A stretch of 64,000 nucleotides of DNA from Eopsaltria australis. Its lineage: Eukaryota; Chordata; Aves; Passeriformes; Petroicidae. The translations under genes were made by a program, and so were the position numbers. The DNA lies in the NCBI GenBank assembly GCA_034509425.1, contig JAVTVJ010011652.1, positions 4,641,501-4,705,500 on the forward strand. The letters run 5' to 3'. The notes under the pieces were generated by a model, which saw nothing but the letters and a program-made list of their open reading frames with translations, was not told where the DNA came from and did no database searches. Position 1 is the first letter of the stretch, and every line of letters starts with the position of its first letter. Of the stretch, positions 27,706-41,300 are shown piece after piece.

Positions 27706-30700
27706 ATTGGCTGCGCCACAGACTTACAGTGGTTCCAAGAGAGGCACACAATCCACAAGCAGGCATTGATATTGCAGAGATCCCAAGTTATGCAAGGCAC
27801 GTGCTGCTCTAAAACACGGACAAGCTACAGGCGAGAGGGAGCGAACACGTAAGAAGAGATCACTTAACTGTTTTGTTAGTCCAGGGGAAAAAAAAAAAAT
27901 CCAAGTGGCAGATTGAAAAACAAGAGCTTATTTGCTAAAGTCTCACAATTCACGTGCACAACGGGCAGCACACTTTTCTAGGCATCTCACAACCAAGTAT
28001 TTTTTACATTGCTCAAGTCAACAACACATATTACAGACTAATTCTCACCAGTGAGATACAACAGAGTATAAAATGAGAACCTCACAGTGCCAAGCATATC
28101 CCAAAATCTGGCAATGGTGTGAGTGTAGACTAAAATACCCTGTGAGAAACTGTCACCAGGCACAAACAAGGCTTCAGAATACCAAGTGCAAGAGCTGCCA
28201 ACATAACAATCATTAAGTAAAAATATATAACCAATTCCTTAAAAAATATAAAGGAATAAAATGTCAACATGTAGGGAATAGAGCAGGAGGAAAAGTGAGG
28301 GAAGGAGGAACAGAGGAAAGGTAACAGACTTACTGGGTTTGCAATCAAAATACAAATTTACTTGATTATGAAAATGTTCATCCAGGGGACTACTATAAAG
28401 CAAACAAGTTTAATAGGAAATAGTGTTCAAGAATTCCATAAATGATTTTTAACGTAATGACAAGGCTTTCTCTCCCATTCTTAGTAAGTGCTTGAAGCTA
28501 ATGTGCATCTTAAAGACTGTCTTCTGTATCTTACTGTTGCTGTCAAGAAAGGAAAATGAGCCAAAAAGCTAGCAAATGTATTGCACAACTTACACTTCTG
28601 GACATCAACGTGATACTACAGTCTCTACATCTCAATTTTGGCATGACATGTAAATAAACAAAGCACTCCTTTATACTAGAAATCCTTTAACAGCTCATGC
28701 TGAAAGTGGAGTGAAAGCAACAACAAACTCCTCGCATCCATCAGCCCACTACAAGCACCTTGCTGTATTCACGGCAATAAAGAGTTTATTGCAGTGAAAT
28801 AGATTGAATGTACTGCACTGAAATGTATTTTGTAAAAGCTGATTTAAGCTCCCCTCCTTATATGACAGTTAGATGAGCCAGGGTTGAGTTGGCATGATTC
28901 ATGACAAACACACAACACTAAGTTATGGTGTATTTTGAATACTTTTCTAAAGCATACAAGCTTATCAGTACCCACCTACAAACATATGCTTTCTTCCATA
29001 TGACACGTGCAAAACAGCAATGGGGCAAACTTCATGTTTTTATGCTTGAAAGAGAATAACAGATTTATCTACAGTGTATATTCCCAAAGCCTAAGAGAGA
29101 GATTTGGTCAAAGAAAATACTTCCATGGAAGTAACCTGACCTTTCTGGTAACCTTTGCTCATTTTGTAATTCTTTGGTACAAAACTGGTATAAAGCTGAC
29201 AGATGCTGGAGAGGGGCTTTTGGCTGGTCGAGTAAATCTGTTTCACTTTAAAGCTATTTCACTGTCATTAGGAACCTTAAAGAGGCTGTAGCCATGAAAA
29301 AGCTTGAAGCCACTTTTAGTCCAAACAATATTTGTTTTCTAAAGCCTGGTATTATGCCAAGGTGACACTTATATATTTTGTATCTTCTTACCAAGAAGTG
29401 TGTGTTATCAACAATGTAAAAAAGAGCCACAAACATTCAGTCTGATGTGTGCCAATCACATACAAAGACAGGAGAAAATTCAGACTTGGCAGATTTCATA
29501 GGAGTCTACTTACTGACCATGCCACACTTACCACAAACTAAACTTCACCTACATCTTGTGGTCAGAACTTGACCAAAATTAAACAAACATTAACATCTAA
29601 ATTAATGTACATCAGCAGTAACAGATTTTTATTACATACATTTCATTAAGTGCTCTTGAGGCAATACAGTTAATTTCAGTCCACTATTTCCTATAACCCA
29701 GTTATTTATTGGTGTCCATCTAATTTATCACAAAGTTACATTATGGGATAGTATTCTGTTCCTGGCTGTTAAGTAATCACATTTTCCAAAAAGCTGTATG
29801 ATTGCAGAGCAAATGATTTGGGTTTTTTGCATTTGACACCAAGAGCAAAAGTTCAACTCTGCAAGCTGAAGAGGAGGAAAAAGAGACCTAAAGAACTGCA
29901 TGTCCCACCCTAAGGTTAAAGGCCATCTATTTGAAATGCACATTAGTACTTCCCTCAAATCCTGAGATAAAGTTTTGCCCACGCATTTGCCCGCGCGTTT
30001 ACCAATTTTGTGGTCTTTGTTCCTAATGAAACATACCAACTTGCCTGTATAGACCTGCAGGTCTGTGGTGCCCTGACTGTTCCTGGAATGCTTTTAATAT
30101 ATTGAAATTTTGTTCATCTATCTTCCTGCCTCTGATCTCACAGCCATTTTAAGTAACAGACCACAGTTGCCAGATCAATGTTGTCACTGGTGGTTACTGT
30201 AAGCTCTCTTGGGCAAATGGTATCCACTCCTGGCAATTTGCTTCTTTTTTCCCCTATGTTCTAAAACTCTTTTTACCAACATTTCAATTTGAGACCAATT
30301 CTCAAAATATGACCTAGAAAGTGAAGTTTCTGCCCTAAAATCTCTCAGGAAAGTCAACTTGGATAAAAATCATTTTGCTTTTGTTCCATGCCTTATCTTC
30401 ACCATGTATTTCTTCTATACTTCAGTCATCTATCAGCTCTCCAGTCTGTCTGGCAGGATGTTCATTCCTGATGTACTTGAAATGATTCAATTTAAATGAT
30501 TTATTGTTGGCTCTGGTATCTTTAGCAAATTGTTTCTCAGAATATCTTTTGGCCAGACTTATTATACTTTAAAATTTAATTTGTGAGAGAGTTTTTTTTC
30601 CTTTCTATTTTCTTCAGCGAAAACTTCAACTTTTGAAAGATGGCTCCCTGTTGCTAAGAGATTCCTAAACCCTGCTATAAACCCCTCCTTGCCTCCTAAA

Positions 30701-33029
30701 AATAAAATGTAGCAACAACAAAAAGTTTGAAGTCTTCAGTAGATGGGTATATATTTCATCCAACTTCTAATTCATTCTTTAAAAAACCCACTTTACTACC
30801 TGCAGGTTTCACTTCCTTATAACAAGCATTCTCATTTTTATGACTAGCATAGGCAGAAAGCTGGCAGGGAAATGGCACCGTTCAGTCCCCCAGCTCAGAG
30901 CACTGAACTTGAATCATACAAACATATTCCTGGGAGCCAGGTAAAAACAGCTTTGCTATCCCAGGCACAAACGTACAGAAAGCAACACTGATGCTTTCTG
31001 AAGTCACTGCCTTCGAGAAGCTTGAGATTCGTATCAACAGGCTTTGGAAACACAAAATTGCCTTCTTCCTTACCTTCATGGTAGCAGGTTGCTGCTTCAA
31101 AGATCAAGGTGATTTGTTCAATGTAGTATAACCACTATTGGTATTCTTGTGTGTTACAATGTTTTAATTTTTTTTTTTTTTAAGGAACACATATTCAAAG
31201 ACTGCAAACAGAATGCAAACGGCTTTGTTTTGTTGTTGTTTAATTGTAATATTTGTGGGATTGACTGCTTTAGCTTATTAGGCTGTCACCTTAGATTGAG
31301 TTAATTCTTCTATGTCAAGTAAAAATGGTCTATTTCCATAGAGAATAAACACATTTGATTCAGCAATTCACTCAGTGATTTGTGTAGCTGCATTACTGTT
31401 AGTCCAAAAAATGTGATTAAATTGAATTTAAAATTAAGAGAATTATAGGTTTATCCAATTACTGGTATAGATAAGCTTCAAACTGAACTACTTGACATGA
31501 AACCCTCTGTATCCCTATGTTGAGGTGTAGAGACTGGGTAATAGCAGCAACTGTCAACCACTGGAAAACTGCTCCTGAATGTGGAACATAAAGAAATCAG
31601 ACTTCCATGCTTTGTTAGTGGTTGTTTTGACCCCATTCCTCTTCAACCAAGACTCTCCTTAGCCTAAGATGACACAGCACAAATTACAGTTTGTAGCACT
31701 CCTTGCTGAGAGCCAAAGAGACTTGAGTGTTGGCAAGTCTCAGTCAGCAGCATAAACTCTGCAGGAGGAGCAGAATTAAGGCAGCATCAGCTGCAAAGAA
31801 CTTGACTCAGTTTGTTTTAACCTGACACAATGAAGCCAAGTCTTAAACCTACTTCCACATTTAACAGACTCTTTTCTATGAAGAGTCATTGGTCATTAGC
31901 AGACAGAGAAAACCTTCATGTTGCTACAACTGAACAGTTAAGAAGTTATACAAATCCAGCTTCAGCAGATGTGAAACAAAAAACTGATCTTCTAAATATC
32001 AACAATTGCTAAGGATGTTGTAATTTCTGAATACAGCTCAGTAAGTGAAGGGGGGAAAAAATCACAAACCCACAGGCTGTTGCTGAAGTTAAAGCGGTAT
32101 TGAGTGGGAGAGTTTCAAGGTTTATAACTATTTTAGAAAAACAATCCAATTTTAAAACATGTATTCCTCATTCACTCTACTCAGCTGATGCATAAAGCAA
32201 AACTAGATAAAATACAACAATCTCCACAGTAAAGACACAATGGTGAGCTAATTAGCCACGTTTGGCTTTTTTTATGCTTTAAAAAGATTCAGCAATTTTA
32301 AGTCATCAGGGACAGACTTACTCCTAAGCCAAGGAGCAACCAAAAAAACTTAGGTACAGTGTGGTAGATGTAGAGAGACACATTTAAAGCCATTTCATTA
32401 ATAGCCATAATGCTAGCAAAATAGAATGAGTTTACCTTTTGGAAAAAATACTTAATTTTAAGGTAGATCTGTTCTCCTGCAGTTATAATACCAGCCTGCC
32501 ATGTAAATTCCAGCATCACACAGAAAGAGCTGAAAATCTGATCGCCATGTCACAAGCAACTGAAGAATTACATCAGCTCCTCTTTACAGAGCTGTTCTTC
32601 ATTAATTTATAATTAACAGGATGTGATAAAACAATCTGTACTACTAACTTTTAACAGCCTTCTTGTGTCAACTGAAAAAGGACAGGTTTTTGTGTGGTGA
32701 ATGCCAGAGCTCCAGTGCTTCTCTCCCATGCTGGGCAACGCAAACACCCAACACACCCTTCTGGAGGTGCCCACCAAGCTCTTCTGCTCCCTGCTGCAAT
32801 CAGAGACTTCACAGGAATGCTGTCCTCTTCCTCCTCCTGTGAAACTCTTTATCACATGGACTGAGGAATTTGAGGGAGAATGAGATACAGAAACTTATCT
32901 GCTGCCAGCAAACTGTTTCCATGAAAAGGGACCTCAGAAAGGGAATGGGGAAAATGGAAAAGAGCAATCCAACACTCTTCAACACATTCCAGGCACTCAC
33001 AGGGGAAAAAAAAAGCAGAAGACAAAAGG

Positions 33030-33046
33030 AAAAAAAAAAAAAAAAA
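33030..33046. repeat. Poly(A) run
   Basis: Seventeen consecutive A residues in an A-rich neighbourhood. No element body was identified next to it. Confidence 0.95.
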
Positions 33047-36000
33047 GCAGCACCAACAATTCAGTATTTTAACATAACTAAAATAAAGCCTTTGAAAGCT
33101 ATGCTGTCTTGGAAAGCCTGAGTGTCTTTTTCCTAAATCCACAGCAGAAGTAATGACTACAGAAATTTTGCACAAACTCGGAGATTAGCAGCATGCCCGA
33201 GGAAGGGATCTTCACTTCAAGCACCCTATTCTCATTTAAAAATGTTGCAGGAATTTGGATAAGCCTTCCTTACTGCTATGGATCATCAAAGTAGCAGCAA
33301 TTCTGAAAGCATCCTACAGTTTTACTTATTAAATTTTCTCATCCTCAACTTCTAAGATACTCCAGCTTTCCATCACAGCAAGAGATGCAGTACAAGTGCT
33401 CAAATTTAGTCTTTTTATGCCAGAGAAACTTTAGATTTGGCTCTTTTGAGACACAACAATCATCACTTGGTGCCGAGGTTATAGAACCAGGTTCTATTTT
33501 GCAACAATTTATGCTGAAAATTATTGTGTTTTTAAAAACACAACCAACAACCCCACAGCTCTAAAAGCAACTAAAAGCAACAGGAGCTGCACACAAAGCA
33601 AGTGTTTTTTCAGGAGAAAGGCAACAACTATAGAAATGTTGAACAGGACCTCCTTTTATCTGTTTGTTTTTTTAAAATTCTCTTTGATTACTTTAACTTG
33701 CACAGTATACATCCCACATTTTATTTCATTTGTTTATGAGTATCTGGGCAGAGCTCCAGTGCTTTGATGAACTGGACACAGTGAACAGCTCAGTTCAGCA
33801 TGAGCACTACCACCAGCAGGGAAAGCTGGAGAAGTGGAGGAGATACAACACCGTTGTCACGTCCATACAGGACAAGGTTGAGACAGCCAAGTAAACAGGA
33901 ACTGAGTTCCAGAGAGTTTCTTCATCTCAACAGGAAAGAAAAGTCCAACAAATGCAGGATTTAAATGCAAATCTTCTTCACAAATCATGTGGTTACATTT
34001 CAATCTCAACGAGAAAAATGCAGAGTGCAGATACAGCATGAACAAATATTACTGTCTGCAACTACAAATATTTAGTAAGATTAAATCAAAGACTCAGAAT
34101 TCTATGCATTGAAACTTCTCCTACTAGGAGTAAAAAACGCTTTAAATTGATTCACTAGAGAACAAGCCACCAGATTACATAATTGTATGAAGTGTGCATA
34201 AACCCAAATCCATGTTTAATTTTGTCTTTGTCATCAGACTGCAAGACAACTTCTTTTTACGAATGTTTACTGGAAACAGGCATTTAAGGCAGAAATACCC
34301 TTGTATCACATACTCTGTTTCATCACTCATGCAGACAGGATTATCTACAATCACTGACGTTTGAAGAGCCACATCTGGGCAACTTAAAACAGCACAAATT
34401 AAAAAAATGACCAAAATCAGGAAGTTCATTCTGACAATGGGGCTCAGAGGGGACAATAAATTCACATTTAGCCGGAAGACCCCAGGCTTCTAGGATAGTT
34501 AAATATGGTTCAATCAGGGCTGGTAGCTGACAGAAGAGGGAGAACACAGTTTTTCCTTGTTTGTATGAAATACTGTATATCCAGGAGTAAACATTCATTA
34601 AACACTTTCCCTTGCTTGAACCTAGGAAGCATCATGCCTAAAGGGATTTTGAGCCAATGCTCATCCCAATTCCTCCTTGATGGGCTGGAAGGGCAAGGGC
34701 TGTTTGGAGAATGGAGAGGGAGTGCTGAAAGATGCACTGGGCAGGGTGGGAGGAAAGCACTCAAGAGCATGCTTAAAATAGTCCCACCAACACCATCTAG
34801 CCTCTTTCAAGGATTAGAAAGCCCTTCAGGGGCTCAAACCCACCAACACTACAGCAGCCTAGTTAGGAATATGACCTTCAGCAGAGCTCCTGCAGCCATC
34901 CTAGAAAACAGGGCGTGTGCAGGTGGTGGGAATGGGACACTACAGGCTGACATTTTCAGTAGGGCACAGACAAAAGGTTTAGTTAACTCTACACTGCTAA
35001 CATACAAAAATGCTTTGGCAACTGTCCTGCTCTGCCCTACTTTGACCTCTTCCTCAGTACTGTGCGTAAAGGACTTAAAAAGTTTAAATGAGTAACACTA
35101 CCTGTGGCTTAGAAATGTGCTTCGTATCAGAGAGAGGCATTAAAAAACCCAGTTTTACAAACCTGCTGAGTCTCAGAGTTCTGTGAGATGTTTTCAGAAA
35201 CAGCTGCAACAAGTCCTGTGAATGTTTTAATAGTTCAAGATCTGAGCCCTCCTCACACAAACCATGTGGGACAACATGAAGGGAGTTCAGCTTGCCCAAC
35301 AGCTAAGAGACAACGTTGAGTTTTATTTGATCAGGTAAAATGGTTATGGTTAATACAGCCACATTACCTGTATTTCAGGGAGGACTTGGGGTTTTATTAT
35401 TATTTTTAAAAGAAAAATCAATTCAGGTGATAGACTGGAAAACAGATTTAGGTTAGTGTTGCATCTTACTGTATTTTTGTACAATTTACTTTTAGATTGT
35501 TCCTTAGACAGAGCAGGAAATAAAAAGGCCATTGTTTTACCATGTTCTCACAGCGTTATAATGAGATGCATCAGATTGGAGTTACTCAATAAGATCAAAA
35601 CTCCCCAGGTTACATTCTCCTTCATCTTCAACCTTGCATTTCAAGTGAGCTTAACTTTTAATAAAAGGACCAAGGCTGTCCTCAGGCATACCCTGTCTTT
35701 AAAGATGAAGCCCCAACCACATTTTATGGAAAAGACCTCTCAGTCTGTACCTTTGCAAAACTGCGTAGCAGGTTTAAACAATTATGCAAGACAGTAGATT
35801 TCGGTTCCAGGCTCCTCTTACTCAGTCTCAAGTTCTAAAAATAATATTTTTCTTTCTGCTAGGGCACTTCCAAACAGTGATGATCCAAAGGCATTAAAGA
35901 AAAAGAAAGTTACAACTTAAAGATCATGACACAAATTATGAATAAAGAAACCCTTCCCACATGGAAAAGTTTTAAAAATTTGACATTTTTTTTCAATATG

Positions 36001-37248
36001 TGTTAATCAGAAAGACAGTAGTGAATTCTCACTGCTTCATACAGAAAAGAATGAAACCTCTTGGGACACGTTACACAAAAGAGCAATTGCAAAGAAAGGA
36101 GAACAATCCTGTAGTTTCTTTTAAAACCAAACTCCTAACAGTGTTTTCTTAAACGGCTGGGAAAGTCAGCAGTTTGGAGCCAGCCACATGTTACTTATCA
36201 ATGCTTCAAATGCAGGGTGAGTAAGAAAGGCCATGCCTGGTTCCCTTCGCAATTGGGAAAAATCTCTTTTGAAGTCTTTCTGGGGCACTGACAGGGGAGA
36301 AAGTGTCAGGAAAAGGATTTGACAGGTTCTGCACAGTGAGGGGCAAAAAAACCTCAAGAGTAAAATCCCTTGTTTAAAATGAACAAAGAGATAGAAACCC
36401 TCCATCAGCACTGGAGATGCCAGATAAAATGTCTGAGAGACCCTTGTATCTTTTTTCCAGCTACACATTAATTCCTTTTTATGCTTTTTGCCAGCTTCTC
36501 ATCTTACCAGGAGCCTGCAGGAGAAGACAGTCCAGCACTGCAGGGAATGCAGCCACATTGGGGCTCTATGTCTAGCAGTCTCCCAAGATCCCAGGAAAAC
36601 AGCTTGTATTTTAAATACTCCCAACATCACAGATGACCTCAGTTTAAAAGTGGAAGCAATGATCTGAATGATCTTAAACCAAAAGTGAAAGGACCAAGAA
36701 ATTACCCAGTTTCTTGAAATGAAAGGCCTTATGGATAAACACATCAGTGACAACACTGTTGGTTTTGCTCTTGGACAGGATTTCTCTCCTGTATTTCCAA
36801 TTCTGTCCAAATAACAGACATGAGTAGTTTTGTATCACCTGCAATGTAAGCATAACTACCACCAGCAGGTCAAGAACTGAACACATTTTGTTTTTACCGG
36901 GACTGTAAGTTGCACTTTTTCTTTTGAATTCTCACACTTTTGAAACAAAAAGAAAACACCCATTATTTTTTCCATCAATCACAAAGACTCGATGGAGCTA
37001 GTCTCTAAAAGGTGTATTAACATTAGAAATTTGAGAAATTAATTCATATAAACTGTACTCTCATCTGTAGCAAATTGCTTTTGCGTGTATGCAAAGCAAC
37101 CCACACAGCTACAAACAATGCAAACTTAGCATTAACAGGACAGAAAGGACCAGAGTTCACTACATCACTACTCACAAGTATCAAGCTGATGCACTCTTAG
37201 GGGCAGAAGGCAGCTCAGCACCTCTTAATTTGAAGTGCACAGAAATCA

Positions 37249-37266
37249 GCTTTTATTAATAAAAGC
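37249..37266. repeat. 18-bp perfect palindrome
   Basis: GCTTTTATTAATAAAAGC is self-complementary with no spacer. It is AT-rich, so chance is likely. Confidence 0.7.
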
Positions 37267-38143
37267 CATTGTCTTTCCATTTTGATGAAGTGATAATATT
37301 TTGACTTCTTCCTTGCTTCTGTCTCATAGTGTTCCATTTGCAAGGTATGTGTAGCACCTCACAGGTAATACTTCACAGCAAATAAAGGAGAAGAACTTTC
37401 TCCAACTAAGAAAAATCCCTCAAAAGAACCCTAAGTGCTAGAAGCAGGATTATTTTAATATAGTCTTTTCAGTTACATAACAGACATGAAAATGAAGTTA
37501 TAACATTGTCTTATTTTAATAAAGACCTGGGGAGCTGCAGAAAAGAGTGGTAGACAAAAAATACTTCAGATAAGAGATTAGGCACTCAAATCCCTAAAAG
37601 ATTCCACTGTAAGAATGTTTGCTGCCTCCTATTATAAAAATAAAGACCACAACACGATACATGTTATCTATACCACAAATACAGTTGTAAGACACTAACA
37701 GAATGTCTGAAAAATGTATAAAAGAACCCCCAGTTCCAACTTGTAAAATCCAGGCTGCTGCTCAGGTTCTGCCATCTTCATACCACTCCTTTTGCACCTT
37801 TAGGAACTGGACAGAGCAGTCAGCTGCTGTTAGCAAAGTCTGCTAACTGCCCTAGGAGAATGTCAAAGCTGCAACCACCACGTTCACTCATCTTTGATGA
37901 TATTTATCCTCAGCTGGTGCCTGTACCCCACTGTACAAAGAGGGAATATCCACCTCACTTGAGGCTGGAACTTGCAAGACATCTCAATTCCTTTGTGTCT
38001 GTGCAGTTCTGTTACATATTTAGAGCAAAAATTATGCAGCTTTGTTCAGACTCTTGTACAAACACTAAAGCCGAGATACAACTTCATCCCACAAAAGTAT
38101 TCTGCACAACATTAATGAGATTATTGTTATGGGTTTTTTGTCT

Positions 38144-38164
38144 GTGGTTTTTAATAAAAACCAC
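38144..38164. repeat. Short perfect inverted repeat
   Basis: GTGGTTTTT and AAAAACCAC are separated by AAT. The arms are 9 bp. It is probably incidental. Confidence 0.65.
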
Positions 38165-38273
38165 TTTAAAAGTGACAGCTCATTGATTCAGTTCCCTCTT
38201 CCCCCTTAATATCATTACACTAGAACACAGAGAGAACACAGCAAGAATTCAGGCAGTAAAATGTTTTAGGTAC

Positions 38274-38319
38274 CTTGAATTTTTCTGCAGCTCTCCTCCT
38301 CTCTAGTTATATAGTTGAC
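38274..38319 (-). other. Candidate 46-nt non-coding exon (possible ADD3 5' UTR exon)
   Basis: On the minus strand a strong acceptor, TGTCTTTTTTCTGTTTTACAG, with AG at 38321-38320, is followed by a purine-rich 46-nt segment (AGAGAGGAGGAGAGCTGCAG, resembling a splicing enhancer). A donor, CAAG|GTACCT, follows with GT at 38273-38272. Acceptor, enhancer-like body and donor are all on the ADD3 strand, upstream of the start codon, where extra leader exons are expected. It contains no ATG. I have no transcript evidence, and cryptic exons of this kind exist by chance. Confidence 0.35.
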
Positions 38320-41300
38320 CTGTAAAACAGAAAAAAGACATGACTGACTCCTGGCAGGCACCTCCACATTAATGCAATATACTGTACACTTAAAGCATCA
38401 ACACAACATTTAGCTTCTTGAACTCTTTCTCAGAATTTTTCATTGAATTACATTTTATTTTGTTATGATAGAATGCATTTTTAATATACAAAAATCTGAC
38501 ACAGAAGTCTCATTTAAGAGTACCTAGTTGGGAATCTCAACATTGACTGGGTTACAGATCAGAAAGCAAAAGCCAGACTACCTGCTACACTTTTAAAGCA
38601 GAGCATAACAGCCACAATCCACAATTCCCCTTGTAGCCCTGAAGAAGCTGAACTCCAGAGGAGCCTCTGTGCTGTTGAGCTGGGACAGGAACAGGGGACA
38701 GGAACACAACACCTCCCTTCAAAAACTGACAACTGCTGGTGCTCAAAGTTCATAGGAAACAACCGCCCTGCTCTGACCCCTTCCCACCACTGAGCAGTAA
38801 TGGTTTTTCCTCTTGCATTCATCTCCTCACATGAAAGTAACAAGAGTAAATAAAATAGCAATTGTTTACTTCTATCATCTTTTGTCTTCACAGGCTTTGA
38901 CCACAAGTTACCTTCAGTCAAATCTGACAAATGATTTCCATCACCTTCCTTTTTCCCTCAGCCACTCCACCAAGAAAAAAATAGTTATTTCCTGGGGGAC
39001 AGGGGCCAGACTGCTTTATTTCATACATGCATACAAAATATATGCTACATTTTCTTTTTTAAGATCTGTACATCACAAATTAGACATCTTGTGCATTGTG
39101 AAAACACTGAGCTCAGCCCACCATCAGGCAAGGCTGGTACTTCTCATCAACTTGTCTAATTCATCATCCATTCTAATTCATCAGGTTGTAACAGGCTCTT
39201 TCAACCATTCTCAGTTTTTCCTTTTTACTCTTTCATGACTTCACTGTAGTATTCCCAAGCATTACTGCTTAGATCTTCTCAGCATATCACACTACAAATA
39301 CTTCACCAGTTTCAACACTTCAGCAGGCTGGTTATCCCATTTCCCATCATCACTAAAAGCAGGATTATTCAACATGATCTATGAATTTCAGGAGTAAAGA
39401 ACTGACTTCAAAAAAAAAAAAACAGGAGTGCACAAAAATAATGCAAGTAGAGTTATACAAAATTACTGGAAAGACACCATCATCACAAGATACTCTGAAG
39501 CAAAAAAAACCAAAACTTCTGAGAAAAGTCAAAATAAGATGCTATTGCATTTTGTCAGTGCTCAAATTGTCTATTTTCCCTGAATTTTTTACTTATATAA
39601 AGTCAGTGCCCTGCTCAGCAAGTTTGCATTTAGGAATGAACAATGTACTTATATACAGTATTACAGGTGTAATACAGGCAAACAGCCACAAGACTATTTT
39701 ATCTACTTTTAGACCCAACAGGAATAGAGACTTAGAGGACAGAACTCTCTACCTAGGTGCTCTACTTGGGGCTTGGGCATATTTGCTCATTTTGCTGTCC
39801 TGCCAACTGCTGCCTGGCAGAGCACACAAAGCAATGGCAGTGACTGGGGAAAGAGGAAGAAATGCACTGGCATCAAAATGCCACGTTAGAGCAGGAGTAC
39901 TCCACAGCATCAGGAATTTCAACACTCTAACGTGACTGTTTATTCTTGGCAGGAGTACAGTTTATTTTTCATCTAATTCACACTGTTAGAGATAAGGGAA
40001 TGCTATTTTTACGCAAGCTCCTGATATGTTATTTTAAGCGTAGCCGTCACAGGCAAGAAGAGATTCTCTTCCATGCTAGCAGCTACTGTTTCCAGAGGGG
40101 ATTGGTAGACCACTCTCAGACATGAAAATTTAATAAGTCTCTCCAATTTTGCCAGCTTCAGGTCTAACCGCACTGCTTTGCAGAACAGAGGTGCCCGGAT
40201 CTGATGGTGTTTGACACCATTTCAGCCTCCCCAGAGTTGCACAGCACTGCTCACCCCCAGGAGGGCCAGCGTAGCCCCAGCACAGCAGTGGGCAGCTTGC
40301 CCAGCTGTGTCCCCACCTCTGAGCACTGCACAGGCTGGAGATCCTCCTCTCAGTAGGAGGAGGCAGTCTGGGAGAAAGCCAGAAACTGTGACACTCCAAA
40401 CATCATATGCTTTTGAGCAAATTTTTTTCCTGTCCTTTGTCACAAGCTCTTTGTTACAATCCCTTTCCCTTCTCCCTATTACCACTCAATGCACTTTCAC
40501 AAGCTCTTCACCCCTTCCCAATTCAAATTTCTCATTATTAAAACAAAAACAAAAATACGTGACAATTATGAAACTACCCTGCCATTTCGTGTCATGACTT
40601 AATTTCCTATGCTTAACCCACCAGGGTCTTTCAGCCCAGTCTACCCACCCCTGGAGTATGAGCAAGAAACTTTGACATAGGCACTGGTCAGGAAATGTCT
40701 TCACTGTACTTTGCATTATTTAGACCACATTCTCAGCTCTTGTTCATCAGTTAAATGCCTCTATGCCCAAAATAAAATTATATAATCAGTAACAAAGCAT
40801 GCAGATCATATCAGGAATGGGAAAAAGAAAATCTGGAAAGGAGTAACAGTCACACATTAAAGAACAAACTCAGAGTCAGCTCTCAGAACAGGGAAAATAA
40901 CAACAATATACATTCTTGGATGAATAAATTAGGAAGAGAGATGGATTTTAACTCAAGAGATTATAGCAGTAAGACAGATATTGCATATGAACAGCTTCGA
41001 AAAATTTGCAATACATCTGACTAACTGCATATGTCAGAAATCAGACATACTACACAAATCCTAACAGGATATTGAAAATGCAAGTACAAATTAAATGCTA
41101 AATGAGGGCTTCAGCCTGAAGGACAGAAGAATTTGTGTGTCAGAAATACCATTTATCTTGAGAATTAAAGTGCAAAGGCCACTTGGTTACTTGAGAGCTA
41201 CCTCTCCTCTCTCTCTCTCAGAGAAGTAATGTTTTAGAGCTGCATCCAGAAACTATGAGTAATCACAATGATGGATAGTCCAGGAACTGTTGGGATATCC

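Larger units (their letters stand above)
26593..38273. other. Non-coding upstream segment without recognised genes
   Basis: Unique AT-rich DNA with an A-run at 33030-33046, short palindromes at 33481-33497 and 37249-37266, and a homeobox-motif-rich patch at 27600-27720. The 196-codon plus-strand frame at 34505-35095 is the longest in the window. It has no recognisable domain, no promoter context and no splice partner, so I do not call it a gene. Confidence 0.55.

Noticed and set aside
34505..35095. Longest open frame in the window (196 codons, plus strand)
   Set aside because: No recognisable domain, no fitting promoter or splice context, and another open frame overlaps it on the opposite strand. 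Frames of this length are expected occasionally in 64 kb.
39381..39935. 184-codon plus-strand frame
   Set aside because: Low-complexity lysine-rich start, no domain, and the frame crosses an A-run. Judged to be chance.
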